Shown here: positions 54,867-64,000 of the stretch, in pieces
How the letters are laid out: the number at the start of each line of letters is the position of its first letter
How positions within the stretch are numbered: the first letter of the stretch is position 1
From: Atrichornis clamosus
Taxonomy: Eukaryota; Chordata; Aves; Passeriformes; Menuridae
Direction of reading: 5' to 3'
Assembly (NCBI GenBank): GCA_013400975.1
Contig: WBMZ01012082.1
Location: 62,001-126,000 of the forward strand
Length of the DNA: 64,000 bases
Position numbers and translations under genes: made by a program
Notes under the pieces: generated by a model
The model's input: only the letters and a program-made list of their open reading frames with translations
Databases searched by the model: none
Told to the model about the DNA's origin: nothing

Positions 54867-57800
54867 TTATCTGCAACATCAGAGAAAATCAATTTACATC
54901 AGAACTGTCTTTGTTCTCCTCAGCAGGATTTTGGGCCCAGCCCTCAGCCAAGCCTTACCTGCAGGGCGAGGACCACTCGCTCCAGGAGGAGGGGTAGCAA
55001 CGATCCCTGGCCTGCACCGAGACCTCTGCAGGCCCTGGGGCTGGCAGCTGCACCGACTGCTCCTCAGTGTCAATCACCTGGGGACAGGGACAGCTCCTTC
55101 AGGCCTGGCAGGGTGACAGAACTCACCAGGAAACACCAGGGAGGTTCCCGGAGCCCCCGCTGAGCCCGGGGTCCCAAAGGCACCGACTGCACCCACAGGG
55201 AGCAAAGTCCTGGGGCTTCTGAGAACCTGAGCCTCAGCAGGAACAGCTAAAAACCTCTTGTTCCACTGAGGTGGGAGCTCTAAAGTGGCCCAAACCCACT
55301 GAGATGGGAGCTCTAAGGAGGCCCAAACCCACTGAGACTGGAGCTCTAAAGTGACCCACACCCACTGAGATTGGAGCTCTAAGGTGACCCAAACCCACTG
55401 AGACTGGAGCTCTAAAGTGACCCACACCCACTGAGATTGGAGCTCTAAGGTGACCCAAACCCACTGAGACTGGAGCTCTAAAGTGACCCACACCCACTGA
55501 GATTGGAGCTCTAAGGTGACCCAAACCCACTGAGACTGGAGCTCTAAAGTGACCCACACCCACTGAGATTGGAGCTCTAAGGTGACCCAAACCCACTGAG
55601 ACTGGAGCTCTAAAGTGACCCACACCCACTGAGATTGGAGCTCTAAGGTGACCCAAACCCACTGAGACTGGAGCTCTAAAGTGACCCACACCCACTGAGA
55701 TTGGAGCTCTAAGGTGACCCAAACCCACTGAGACTGGAGCTCTAAAGTGACCCACACCCACTGAGATTGGAGCTCTAAGGTGACCCAAACCCACTGAGAC
55801 TGGAGCTCTAAAGTGACCCAAACCCCAAAGCTAAACAGCCATTGACAAAGGGGTTATTTTTCATCTGTGTTTTTCTCTTTTTCCTTCTTCTCCCAGAGCA
55901 GGAACCCTAACAACCAGAAGTTGCTCCCCTCAGTATCGCTGACGTTCCCACTGAGGACTTGTGGTGATACCAGAAGTCCCAGAGCCGCCAGTTTCTCTCC
56001 TGAGGGGATTGTGGGAGCCAACAGCCCCGGAATCAGGGAATGAGCACCGGGGGAAGGGCCCCATCTGCTGGTCCGGGCTGGATCCCGACCTCGGAGGGAA
56101 ACACATCCCGTGCCTTTGGTTTAATCCACTAAAAACTGGGATGACCATTCCCTCTGCCGGCTTTCCTGAGTGCTGGACCAAGGGACAGCAGCACTGTGGG
56201 TTAGTGGCCAGCTGTCCTGTGGTCAACTGGTTTTTCCAGCTCTTTTCCAAGCCAGGCCGTCGCCGTCGTTGTCCGAGAGCAACAGCGATGGAAGCAAAGC
56301 CATTGGAGATTTAACACTAACACAGGAGCAATTAATTTCCATTAATTAACTGGAAATCGAGGGGCAAAGACCACAGTGTCCACAGAAATGCTTCCAAAGG
56401 AGTCACTGATTCCTTATTTCCAGTCCAAGTCAGAGGTACCCAGGGATGGACAAGGTACGAGGAAATCCGGGCAGCAGATCCCGGGGTTCTGGGTTTGGAA
56501 ATTGGGATTTTCCCCCAGGAGGACCCACACAGCCTCCCAATGAATTAGTAAACACTTCTCCCGTGCTAACACAGCTGTGCAATGCTGGGCAGGATTTTCT
56601 CTCCTCAGTTACATCCTTCCTGCCCACAGACCTGGGAAGGGCTTTTCCTGCCAGGACAGAATTTGCCACATTTGGGGCCCAGCACCAATTTTTTTGTTGA
56701 ATTTTAGTTCCTTATTCTTGCATACAAAGCTTACACTATTTATACTGCCTGTTTAAGCAAGAAAATCATGTTTCAAATGTTGTATTTCTACCTGGTGTTT
56801 GTGTTTCCTTGTTCTTTTAACTTTGACCTTGAAAGTCAGAGGGAAGTAGGACTTGGGGGTGCTCCATGTTCTGGGATAGGTCCAGGTCACTGTTCCATTG
56901 GTGGCCACGTACTGACACTGGGGTGGGTCAGGTTTTACTGCAAGGGAAAATGCAGAGGCAGTTAATCCACATTAACAGCAAAATGTCAGATGTTGGTGTG
57001 CTGCTGCTGGAGTTTTATGGGAAGGAGCTTTGGGAGCCTCCAGGTCAGGAGAGGAGCAGCCCTGAGGTGTAAGAACTGCTCCGTGTGCTTCTTATGGAAA
57101 ACTAAGCACATTCCTAGAATCTCTCTGGGTAAGATCCTGCTTTTTTTTTTGCCTGGAGGGTTGCACAGGGCTCTGCTGGACACAGAGGAATATCTTCAGC
57201 CCCTGCTGACCAGTCAGGCATTTAGCAAAACTCTCTGTTTCTTTAGGATGCTGCCTCATTTTCCTGTGCCCTGTGGCATCACGGCCACAACTCAGGGTCC
57301 TTTTCCTCCTGTCCCTTTCCATGAACCTGCCCTGGATGCCCAAATGTAGGAATGGGGCAGGAGAGGAACATCCATAGCCTTAACCAGTTCTCAGAGCCTG
57401 CTGGGTCACTGGTTGTACTGGGCTGCTCCCACCCAGCCCTGCCAAAGCACGCCCATCCCTCAGAGAGCTGCAGAAATGCTGGGGCATGTGGGTGTGCGAG
57501 GTCACAAGCCAGGAAGGTGCTGCTTCTTCACTTCCTCATCCTCTTCCACACTGGCATCCCCTGTTCCTGTAACTGGGGGCTCCATGGCCATTTCCAGTAG
57601 CACAGGGCAGGGATTCCCAAGGCTGCCCTGACTGTCAGCAGCACAGTGAAGCTCAGAATGAACCCCCATTGCTGGGCTACTCACTGATGTCCCTGATGAA
57701 GAAGCTGGTGGTGTAGTTCTCATATTCCACCTCATCAATGACCTCCAGGAGCATGTCCAGGGGCTGGTGCTCCTCAGCAAAGGCACAGAAGTTCTCCTGG

Positions 57801-60800
57801 TGGCACCGGGCCGTGTGTGTGGTCAGGGTCCCCTCGGTGTGAGCCACGGGGCTGCTGCAGGACACGCCTCCCTGGGGGCTGAGACAACACACAGAGGCAC
57901 TGGGAATGCTGGCGTGTCCTGGGAATGTGCTGCCACAGCAACAGCACCGTGGGATTGGTCAGGGGACGGGCGCTGCCTGTGCCATTTGATGGTTGCCCTT
58001 CATCTGCTGCAGAAAAGGGTCGCTGGGAGCTGGCACATTTGCAGTGCTGTGGGATGCATTAATGTCAAATCACACCCTCACCTCACCCCCTGCCTCAGCA
58101 GAAGGAATTAATATTGGAACCTAATTAATACTTAAACCTAGAGCAGGATATCTGAGTTCTTACTGCCACCATCCCATGGCAAGCTCCAGCATCTCACTTT
58201 GTTCCTCTGCCCTCTCCAAAACCTTGCTGTAGAAATGAGGCTTGAGAAGAATCCATTGGGAAATAAATACCCAAAGCCACCTATGAAGCACCACCTGAAT
58301 GCGATTCTGCTTCAGCACCCAGCCAAACAAACCCCTTGGCAGCTGCTTCTCCTCCAGCAAACTGCAGTGACCTTTGCTGAAGGGCTCCAAGCCTTGGAGA
58401 ACCCCCCGGAGCAGTGGGAGGCAGGAAATCCCCCCGAGGTTCCCCTCACACATTTCCCTGCAGGTTTCTGCAGGGTTCCTCAGCAGAGACTGGTCCGGGG
58501 CCATGTGGCTTCTGCACTGGGGGCAGCCTCCCACTCCTCTCTGCACTGGGAGCTCTGGTTCTTTCTGCTTTTGGCTCAACTTCCTCTCTCCCCTCCACCA
58601 ACTCCTTTGCAATTGCTTCAGTCTCTCTGTGGCTGCAACAGCCCAGTGGGAGTCATTCCATGTTCAAGGCTTTATTGATTTCTGAGCACCTTCCATGCCT
58701 TTATTAAGTTAACTTTGTCCCAGTGATGGCTCAAAACATTTGGGGGATGTTCAGAGAGATTTCTCCCCTTCTCCGTGTCCTTAACAGCCTAAAATCCTCC
58801 ACAGAGTGACACAAGGGGCTGCTCTGGCCTTGCTGTGAGGTTGTGAAGGAAAGTACAAGCTCTTACCCTTTCAGGCTTCTGAGGGTGAACTTCACATTTG
58901 GACTCTTATTTTCTGTCATCCAGGAACATGAGAAAATTCCAGAGTAGTTCTTTGCCTCACACTTTAAAAATGTCCACTTGGGCTCTAGATGGAGACAGAA
59001 AGAAACCATGAGTTATTTACTCTTTTTGTCAAAATGGCCAAAGCAGAGAGAAAACAGCAATTCATGAATCCATAAACTCCCTGGCAGTACCGTGAGGGAC
59101 TCAAATATGGGACACAGATGAGTGAGGTTCATGCAGAAAATGCAAAACATCACAGCTCGTGCCAGGGTTAGTCCTGAATGGAGAGACCCAAATGACAGCA
59201 CTTAAAAACTTGGGACAGCCCCTGGTTGCACCCTCTGGGGGAAGAACCTTTTCCTGATATCCAACCCAAACCTCCCCTGGCACAGCTCCAGCTGTTCCCT
59301 GCGTCCTGTCACGTAGCCCTGGTTTTCCAAACCAATTCCTACCATCCCTCCACCCTTCAAATCTAGAGAATCCCAAATGAATCCCAGTTCCTGTGCTGCT
59401 CACCAGCTGCACCACCCAGAGCCGCGGGAGGAGGGAGTTCCCTGCCATTCTCAGGAATCATTAGGAGAGAGCCCCTTTCCAAGGATATTTCTCAGGTGTT
59501 TCCAGAGCCTGCACAAAGCTGAGCCAGGACCATCCCAGCATTTCCGAGCCGTACCTTTGAAGCTTTTCAGAATCCACCTCATCATCTGCCCTTTGGAGTC
59601 CATTTTGGCTATGAGGAGGAGATTGGAGCTGAGGAGCTCATGGCTCTGCTGGGTCAGGCAGGTGTAGTTGCCAGCATCTGGGAACTCCTTCACTGTAGCA
59701 GTCAGAGTCTTTCCTTCTTGCTTCCACTCCGAGTCCTTTTTCCAGTAAACTGCTTCCCCAGAGCTGTTGCAGGTGAGCTGCACCGTGGTGCCTGGAGCCT
59801 CAGCATTCCACTGGGATTCGATCACATACACTGGGCACGGCAAAGGAGAACATCAGGAGCGGCTCACACGCACCAGGGGGAGCTTGGACTGAGCCCCTTC
59901 CTTCAGCTCAACACTCCCGGGAGCCCTGGGTGAATTCCAGGGAGCTCCAGGGCCTTCTCACCACCAGAAAACAGAGCTTGAAAGCTTTTTCAGGAGAAAC
60001 ACTAAGAAATACCTGTCAAACACAGAGTCTAAACTGGCAGAAAATAATTCAGCCCTAGGAAGTTTGGAAGTTTCCCAAACTGCCGATGGACACAGGCAAA
60101 GCGAGTCTTCAAACACAAAGTTAATTCTCAGTGCTGACAAACAGATTTGCAGTTTGCAGCGTCAGATCCCTCCCAGGGAAGCCACAGGATAAATATTCTT
60201 TTTAATGTAGAAGTATGGGGAAAGGTAATGGAAAGAGAAAACAAATTGAGGGTGCTTTTCTCATGTTGATTTGGACAAGCACATTGAAGGCAGCTTGAGT
60301 TGTGGAGCTACACTGGGTGAATAAGGACAGCAAATTTGATTATCTGAATTGAGTCCAATTTTCTGGTAAATCATTCAAAAGAACTGTTTGTTTATTACTG
60401 ACCCTGCATTTTTACAAATGTATTGACATTTCAGTTCTTTACCAGAAAAATTGATAAACTATTCCTAGAGCTTAGGTTTTACTTAGAAATATATTTTCTT
60501 AATTAATTCTTCACTTGTTGGTTTTAGGGCTGTTCCCTAAGTCCCAAGAGGCCGTTTCTGCTTCCAGGCTGGGTGACTGAGATTTTTGAAACAAGAGGAG
60601 AAGGAATAGCAAATAAAACAGCTGCTAATGCAAATATTGCAAAGGAGCTGTTGTAGGACATTTTAGGACTTTTAAATATTTTTTCCATTAACTGCAACTC
60701 GTTATTGTCTAACACAGAGCAAGAACCTCGGCCTGAGACACTGGAGAGAAGCAATTCTGTGCTGGTGGCCACAGTTAGCATTCCAAAACCCCCACGTCCT

Positions 60801-60923
60801 GCAGGCAGTTTAAGCTCCCTCAGTGGAGACTCACTCACCATTTTCCTGCAGTTTCCACTGGGCAGTTTCCAGCAGGGCAGCAAAGGAAAACAAGGAAAGT
60901 AAAGCACAGAGGAGGTGAGACAT
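54867..60923 (-). CDS. IL12B: IL12B, interleukin-12/23 subunit beta (p40), complete
   Basis: Secreted cytokine subunit. It pairs with p35 to form IL-12 and with p19 to form IL-23, driving Th1 and Th17 responses. Coding exons, 5' to 3': 60839-60923, 59555-59830, 58867-58984, 57685-57878, 56792-56937, 54959-55077, 54867-54870. Frames join to about 313 residues (human 328). An acceptor ends directly before the ATG, so exon 1 is separate and noncoding. Residues 1-22 are a signal peptide. An Ig-like domain follows (about 29-115, with VQLTCNSS and DAGNYTC). Then come two fibronectin-III domains of the cytokine-receptor type (EAKNYSGIFSCSWMT; YENYTTSFFIRDI as in human), and WSEWS at 305-309. Cys191 in NFCAFAEEHQ aligns with the human cysteine that makes the disulfide to p35 or p19. 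Several N-glycosylation sites are present. The protein ends SSPCR. Confidence 0.96.
55263..55823. repeat. IL12B: 17-copy 33-bp minisatellite with 66-bp higher-order unit, IL12B intron
   Basis: There are seventeen head-to-tail 33-bp units, starting every 33 bases from 55263 without a single indel. From unit 3 on, two unit types alternate: A (gactggagctctaaagtgac, then ccacac) and B (gattggagctctaaggtgac, then ccaaac). This makes 66-bp dimers. The first two units are diverged flank copies. The array lies between coding exons 54959-55077 and 56792-56937. Because 33 is a multiple of 3, stop-free frames arise on the - strand (up to 227 codons). These are by-products. Confidence 0.97.
59208..59318 (-). 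repeat. CR1 fragment in IL12B intron
   Basis: The sequence has gcaccctctgggggaagaac, tgatatccaacccaaacctc and ccctggcacagctccagctg, the complement of the CR1 middle 3' region. It lies between coding exons 58867-58984 and 59555-59830. Confidence 0.9.
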
Positions 60924-61261
60924 CTGTGGGGACAAAATCAGTCACTGAACTGCACTGGGGTTGGCTGAGCGTGCTCCAGACCCGGCTGGGGCTGCACAGG
61001 GTGACAAGGACACAAGGCCAGTCCCAGGGAGCTCGAACATCCTCCCATTCGGAGAACTCCTGGGCTGCAATAATCTCAGGTTTGAACTGGAGCCAAGATT
61101 TGGATCCACCTGTGGTTCCCAGCACAAGAGAAGGAATACCAGCTCAGAGGGGATTGGGTGAGTAGGTCTGGGTTGGTCCCTCTTAAATATTCCTTGTGCA
61201 AGGAAAGTCCTGCTGGTGCCAGTGAGGCCAATTCCATGAACAAGGCACTGGATTAAAGGAT

Positions 61262-61425
61262 CAACAGGCTGCCCAGGGAGGTTTGGAGCCCCCATCCCTG
61301 GAGGTGTCCCGGGAAGGCCTGGACGTGGCACTCAGAGCTCTGGGCTGGGACAAGGTGGGGATGGGCACAGCTGGGACTCCGTGGGCTGGGAGGGCTTTTC
61401 CAGCCTCAGTGATCCTGGGATTCTG
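61262..61425 (+). repeat. CR1 LINE 3' fragment
   Basis: It reads in CR1 sense: aacaggctgcccagggaggt, catccctggaggtgtcccgg, acgtggcactcagagctctg, ending tgatcctgggattctgtg. Confidence 0.93.
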
Positions 61426-62894
61426 TGTGGCCAAGGCACTGGGCTAAAGGATCAATGGACATCACGTTTCACTCATCCAAAGCTGCGAGTTTGGCTCAGC
61501 ACTCAGCAGTTCCATTACAACAATGGATTGGGAATAAACCAAAGGAGCTGCTCAGGTGTTTTCCTGGCCTCTGCTCCATCACCTCTGTGAGAACAGGGAC
61601 AGCAGGGGCAAAAGTCAGAGCAGAGCTGGGGCCAACACTGGCACTTGTCTCACTGCTCCAGTTCGAGTCTGCACAGGCCAATTAATTCTGTAAGCAATTC
61701 CAGGCAAAATTCCTCCTGGATCGGGTGCCACAGCTGTATCAGCAGGGGGGGCTGGATGTGGAGATCACTGCTCTGGATGTGCAACATAAAAATGAATATT
61801 TACCCTGAATTTGTTCAGAGTACTGCCAGAGCTGTTCATGAAACACCAACCACCTTTGTCAAATATTGTGGTAAACGCTGGGTGCATAAAACCCTTTAAC
61901 TGCAGTTTTTTAGATGCTCTTCCAGACCTTTTCTAACTGGAGATTAAACCAAATGAACAGAAGAATGACTTAGAGAGAGATGGTGAATGGAGCTTCCAAA
62001 GCCTATTCTGACTGCAGTGGGAGGCTGAATGCACATGAAAACCACAAAATGAAGTGGTTTGAGTTGTTTTTTCCTCCCAAACCAGTCTTTTTTTCTAGGG
62101 AAGGGGAGCAGCCCTCCTGATTCCTTGAGAGCAGTGAGGTTCCTGTGTGCAAATCTGCTCCTGCTGCAGCTCCTGCTGCCCTGAGCAGTCCTTAATCCTG
62201 CTCCTCAATCATCCAGTGCCCTTCGGATTTGTACACAGCTATTCCTGGGACCAGCAGCTACAATAAAGTTCTGGAGAGTGTCCAGGAGAGGAACCAGCTC
62301 CCGCTGTGCTCAGAGAGGAGCACGAGGCTCAGGGAAAAGCCAGTGACTATTGGCAGCTTATTACAGAGTAATTTAGGTTGGAAAAGGTCTCTAAAATACA
62401 GAATATACTGTTAGCAGTGCATTGCTTCATTACACTATGCTCCTGATGATTTCAGGCACGATTCTCTGGAATTTCCAAAAGAAGGATTCATTTTGCAACT
62501 CTCTGAAAGTTGCTGGTTTCTGTCACAGAAAGATGACATTCATCATCCTTCATAAACCTGAAACTAAACATCCAAACATCAGCTCAGGCTGGGGGGCAGG
62601 AGTGGGACATGTGCCTGCTCTTCCACAGCCACCTTCCATCACAATTAAAACCTCCAAAACAGAAAAGTTTCTCCTGGTTTGAGGGAGAAAATTCATTATT
62701 CGGGTTTTTGATGAAAACACTTAACAATTCTCATGGAAATTATTCCGTTTTTTAGATGTGGGAGAACACCCCCGCTCTCATCTCCAAATCTTATTGGAAA
62801 CTTGTCAGAAGTAAACTCTGAGCATCAGCAGTCAGTGCCTGAGCACTTCAGAGATGAGGAGAATGCTCCACCACCATGTGTTCAGAGAACCAGG

Positions 62895-63480
62895 GCATCA
62901 CAGAACCATGGAATGGTTTGGGTTGGAAGGACCTTAAACTCATCCAGTGCCACCCCTGCCATGGGCAGGGACACCTCCCACTGTCCCAGGGTGCTCCAGG
63001 CCCCGTCCAGCCTGGCCTTGGACACTTCCAGGGATCCAGGGGCAGCCACAGCTTCTCTGGGCACCCTGTGCCAGGGCCTCCCCTCCCTCACAGGGAACAA
63101 TTCCTTCCCAATATCCGATGCAAACCCACCGTCTGGCAGTGGGAAGCCATTCCCTGTGTCCTGTCCCTCCATCCCTTGTCCCAGGTCCCTCTCCAGCTCT
63201 CCTGGAGCCCCTTTAGGCCCTGCAAGGGGCTCGGAGCTCTCCCTGGAGCCCCTTTAGGCCCTGGAAGGAGCTCGGAGCTCTCCCTGGAGCCTTCCCTTCG
63301 CCTGGTGAACACCCCCAGCTCTCCCAGCCTGGCTCCAGAGGGGCTCCAGCCCTGGGAGCAGCTCCGTGGCTCCTCTGGACTGGCTCCAGCAGCTCCACAT
63401 CCCTCTGCTGCTGGAGACCCCAGGGCTGGAGCAGCCCTGCAGGTGGGGTCTCACCTGAGCACAGGGGCACAGGGGCAGAG
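62895..63480 (-). repeat. Long CR1 LINE fragment
   Basis: It starts at gcatcacagaaccatggaat (complement of the 3' tail) and runs through the ctgccatgggcagggacacc and cagccacagcttctctgggc blocks. It reaches deeper CR1 sequence with ctggctccagcagctccaca and gcaggtggggtctcacctga. An internal tandem duplication is listed separately. This is the longest copy in the window. Long open frames here are CR1-derived. Confidence 0.92.
63188..63296. repeat. Tandem duplication inside a CR1 copy
   Basis: A unit of about 43 bp, ggagctctccctggagcccc then tttaggccctg and caaggggctc or gaaggagctc, occurs about two and a half times in tandem. The repetition arose after, or within, the CR1 insertion. Confidence 0.8.
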
Positions 63481-63887
63481 CCCCTCCCTTGGTGTCCCCT
63501 CCATGTCCCAGGGATCTGCAGCGGAGGGCTGGGAGTGAGCCCAGATCCCTTCACCGAGAACCACCAAGAACTTGTGTCAGGAGGGGCCCTGGGCCTCATC
63601 TGGGCCAGTCCCAGCTCCAGGCAGGGCCAAGCCCCTGGAACAGATGGACAGAAAACATGGCTGGGAGCACTCCCTGGCCCAGTGAAAGGATCGCTGTTAG
63701 CTGGTGGCACAGGTAACCATTCCAGGAGCCTGGCCGTGTGTACCTCATGTGCTAAGCTTTATGAGCATATAAATTCTGCCCTGAGGAAAATGGCACCAAA
63801 GCTGTTTAAATCCCCTCTCCAATAAATAACGTCAATTGTCATTAACCTGAAGCGGCTGGTAGCAGAGTAAGAGAAGTGAGCTCTCAC

Positions 63888-63940
63888 CTTTTCCTGGGAA
63901 GGCTTTGGCTGGAGCTGCAGGGCAGGTTGGCCTCGTGATC
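63888..63940 (-). other. IL12B: IL12B noncoding first exon (5' end approximate)
   Basis: On the - strand, a consensus donor (ggaaaag then GTGAGAGC) at 63887/63888 lies about 75 bases downstream of a TATA-like box. The ATG exon begins right at an acceptor, so a separate leader exon is required, as in the human gene. The start is set by the TATA distance and is inferred. Confidence 0.6.
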
Positions 63941-63963
63941 TGAAGGAAGCAAAGTTCTGGCTG

Positions 63964-63972
63964 CCTTATAAG
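63964..63972 (-). promoter_or_regulatory. IL12B: TATA-like box of IL12B
   Basis: The - strand reads CTTATAAGG, about 30 bases upstream of the inferred leader exon. The upstream NF-kB, C/EBP and ETS elements known from mammals would lie mostly beyond the right edge of the window. Confidence 0.55.
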
Positions 63973-64000
63973 TGCTCCCAAAGTCTGCAAGGAAAGGGAT

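Larger units (their letters stand above)
60924..63887 (-). other. IL12B: IL12B first intron
   Basis: This is the sequence between the acceptor ccccacag before the ATG and the donor GTGAGA after the noncoding exon. It carries one + strand and one long - strand CR1 copy, and no other gene. Its identity depends on the exon 1 call and is inference. Confidence 0.65.

Noticed and set aside
55074..55821. Repeat proteins of 227 and 195 codons with an 11-residue period (WVWVTLELQSQ)
   Set aside because: They are the translation of the 33-bp minisatellite inside an IL12B intron. Two different frames are equally open, because 33 is divisible by three.
62876..63710. Open frames of 220 (+) and 165 (-) codons
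   Set aside because: Most of both lies on CR1 sequence and its internal tandem duplication, and neither shows the CR1 endonuclease or reverse transcriptase.

Overview
This is a vertebrate nuclear window, almost certainly from a bird and probably a songbird. Three things point there: intron-rich genes with GT/AG boundaries, at least a dozen fragments of CR1, the dominant avian LINE, and small introns typical of an avian chromosome. I recognise four protein-coding genes by translating exons. No bacterial-type, viral or CRISPR feature is present. I did not find a plausible undescribed system.

Layout from left to right. Positions 1-10660 lie inside the last intron of HTR4 (serotonin receptor 4, + strand). 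Only its terminal coding exon (10661-10748), which gives the 5-HT4(a)-type tail ending in SCF, and its 3' UTR are inside the window. About 12-19 kb is a gene-free stretch between two convergent genes, with two CR1 pieces. FBXO38 (- strand) fills 19.6-39.9 kb. All 21 coding exons can be joined in frame to a protein of about 1179 residues, and its first, noncoding exon lies in a CpG island with a triplicated ETS-site repeat and a YY1 site. About 40-43.5 kb is gene-free. A single-domain Kazal inhibitor of the SPINK/ovomucoid family (- strand, 4 exons, 82 residues, Arg at P1) occupies 43.5-47.8 kb. About 47.9-53.3 kb is again gene-free. IL12B (interleukin-12/23 p40, - strand) spans about 53.3-63.94 kb. 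It has seven coding exons, a noncoding first exon with a TATA-like box at the right edge of the window, an AU-rich 3' UTR, and a striking 33/66-bp minisatellite in its last large intron.

The genes are neighbours rather than a pathway. HTR4 is a Gs-coupled receptor, FBXO38 an SCF ubiquitin-ligase receptor, the SPINK protein a secreted trypsin-type inhibitor, and IL12B a secreted cytokine subunit. The order HTR4 - FBXO38 - SPINK matches the mammalian order on human 5q32. IL12B next to the SPINK gene does not, because human IL12B lies far away on 5q33. The observations most worth a second look are the minisatellite carrying 15 copies of a nuclear-receptor-like half-site, the stop codon of IL12B that reads the same whether or not the last intron is spliced, the dense AU-rich element, and the IL12B position.
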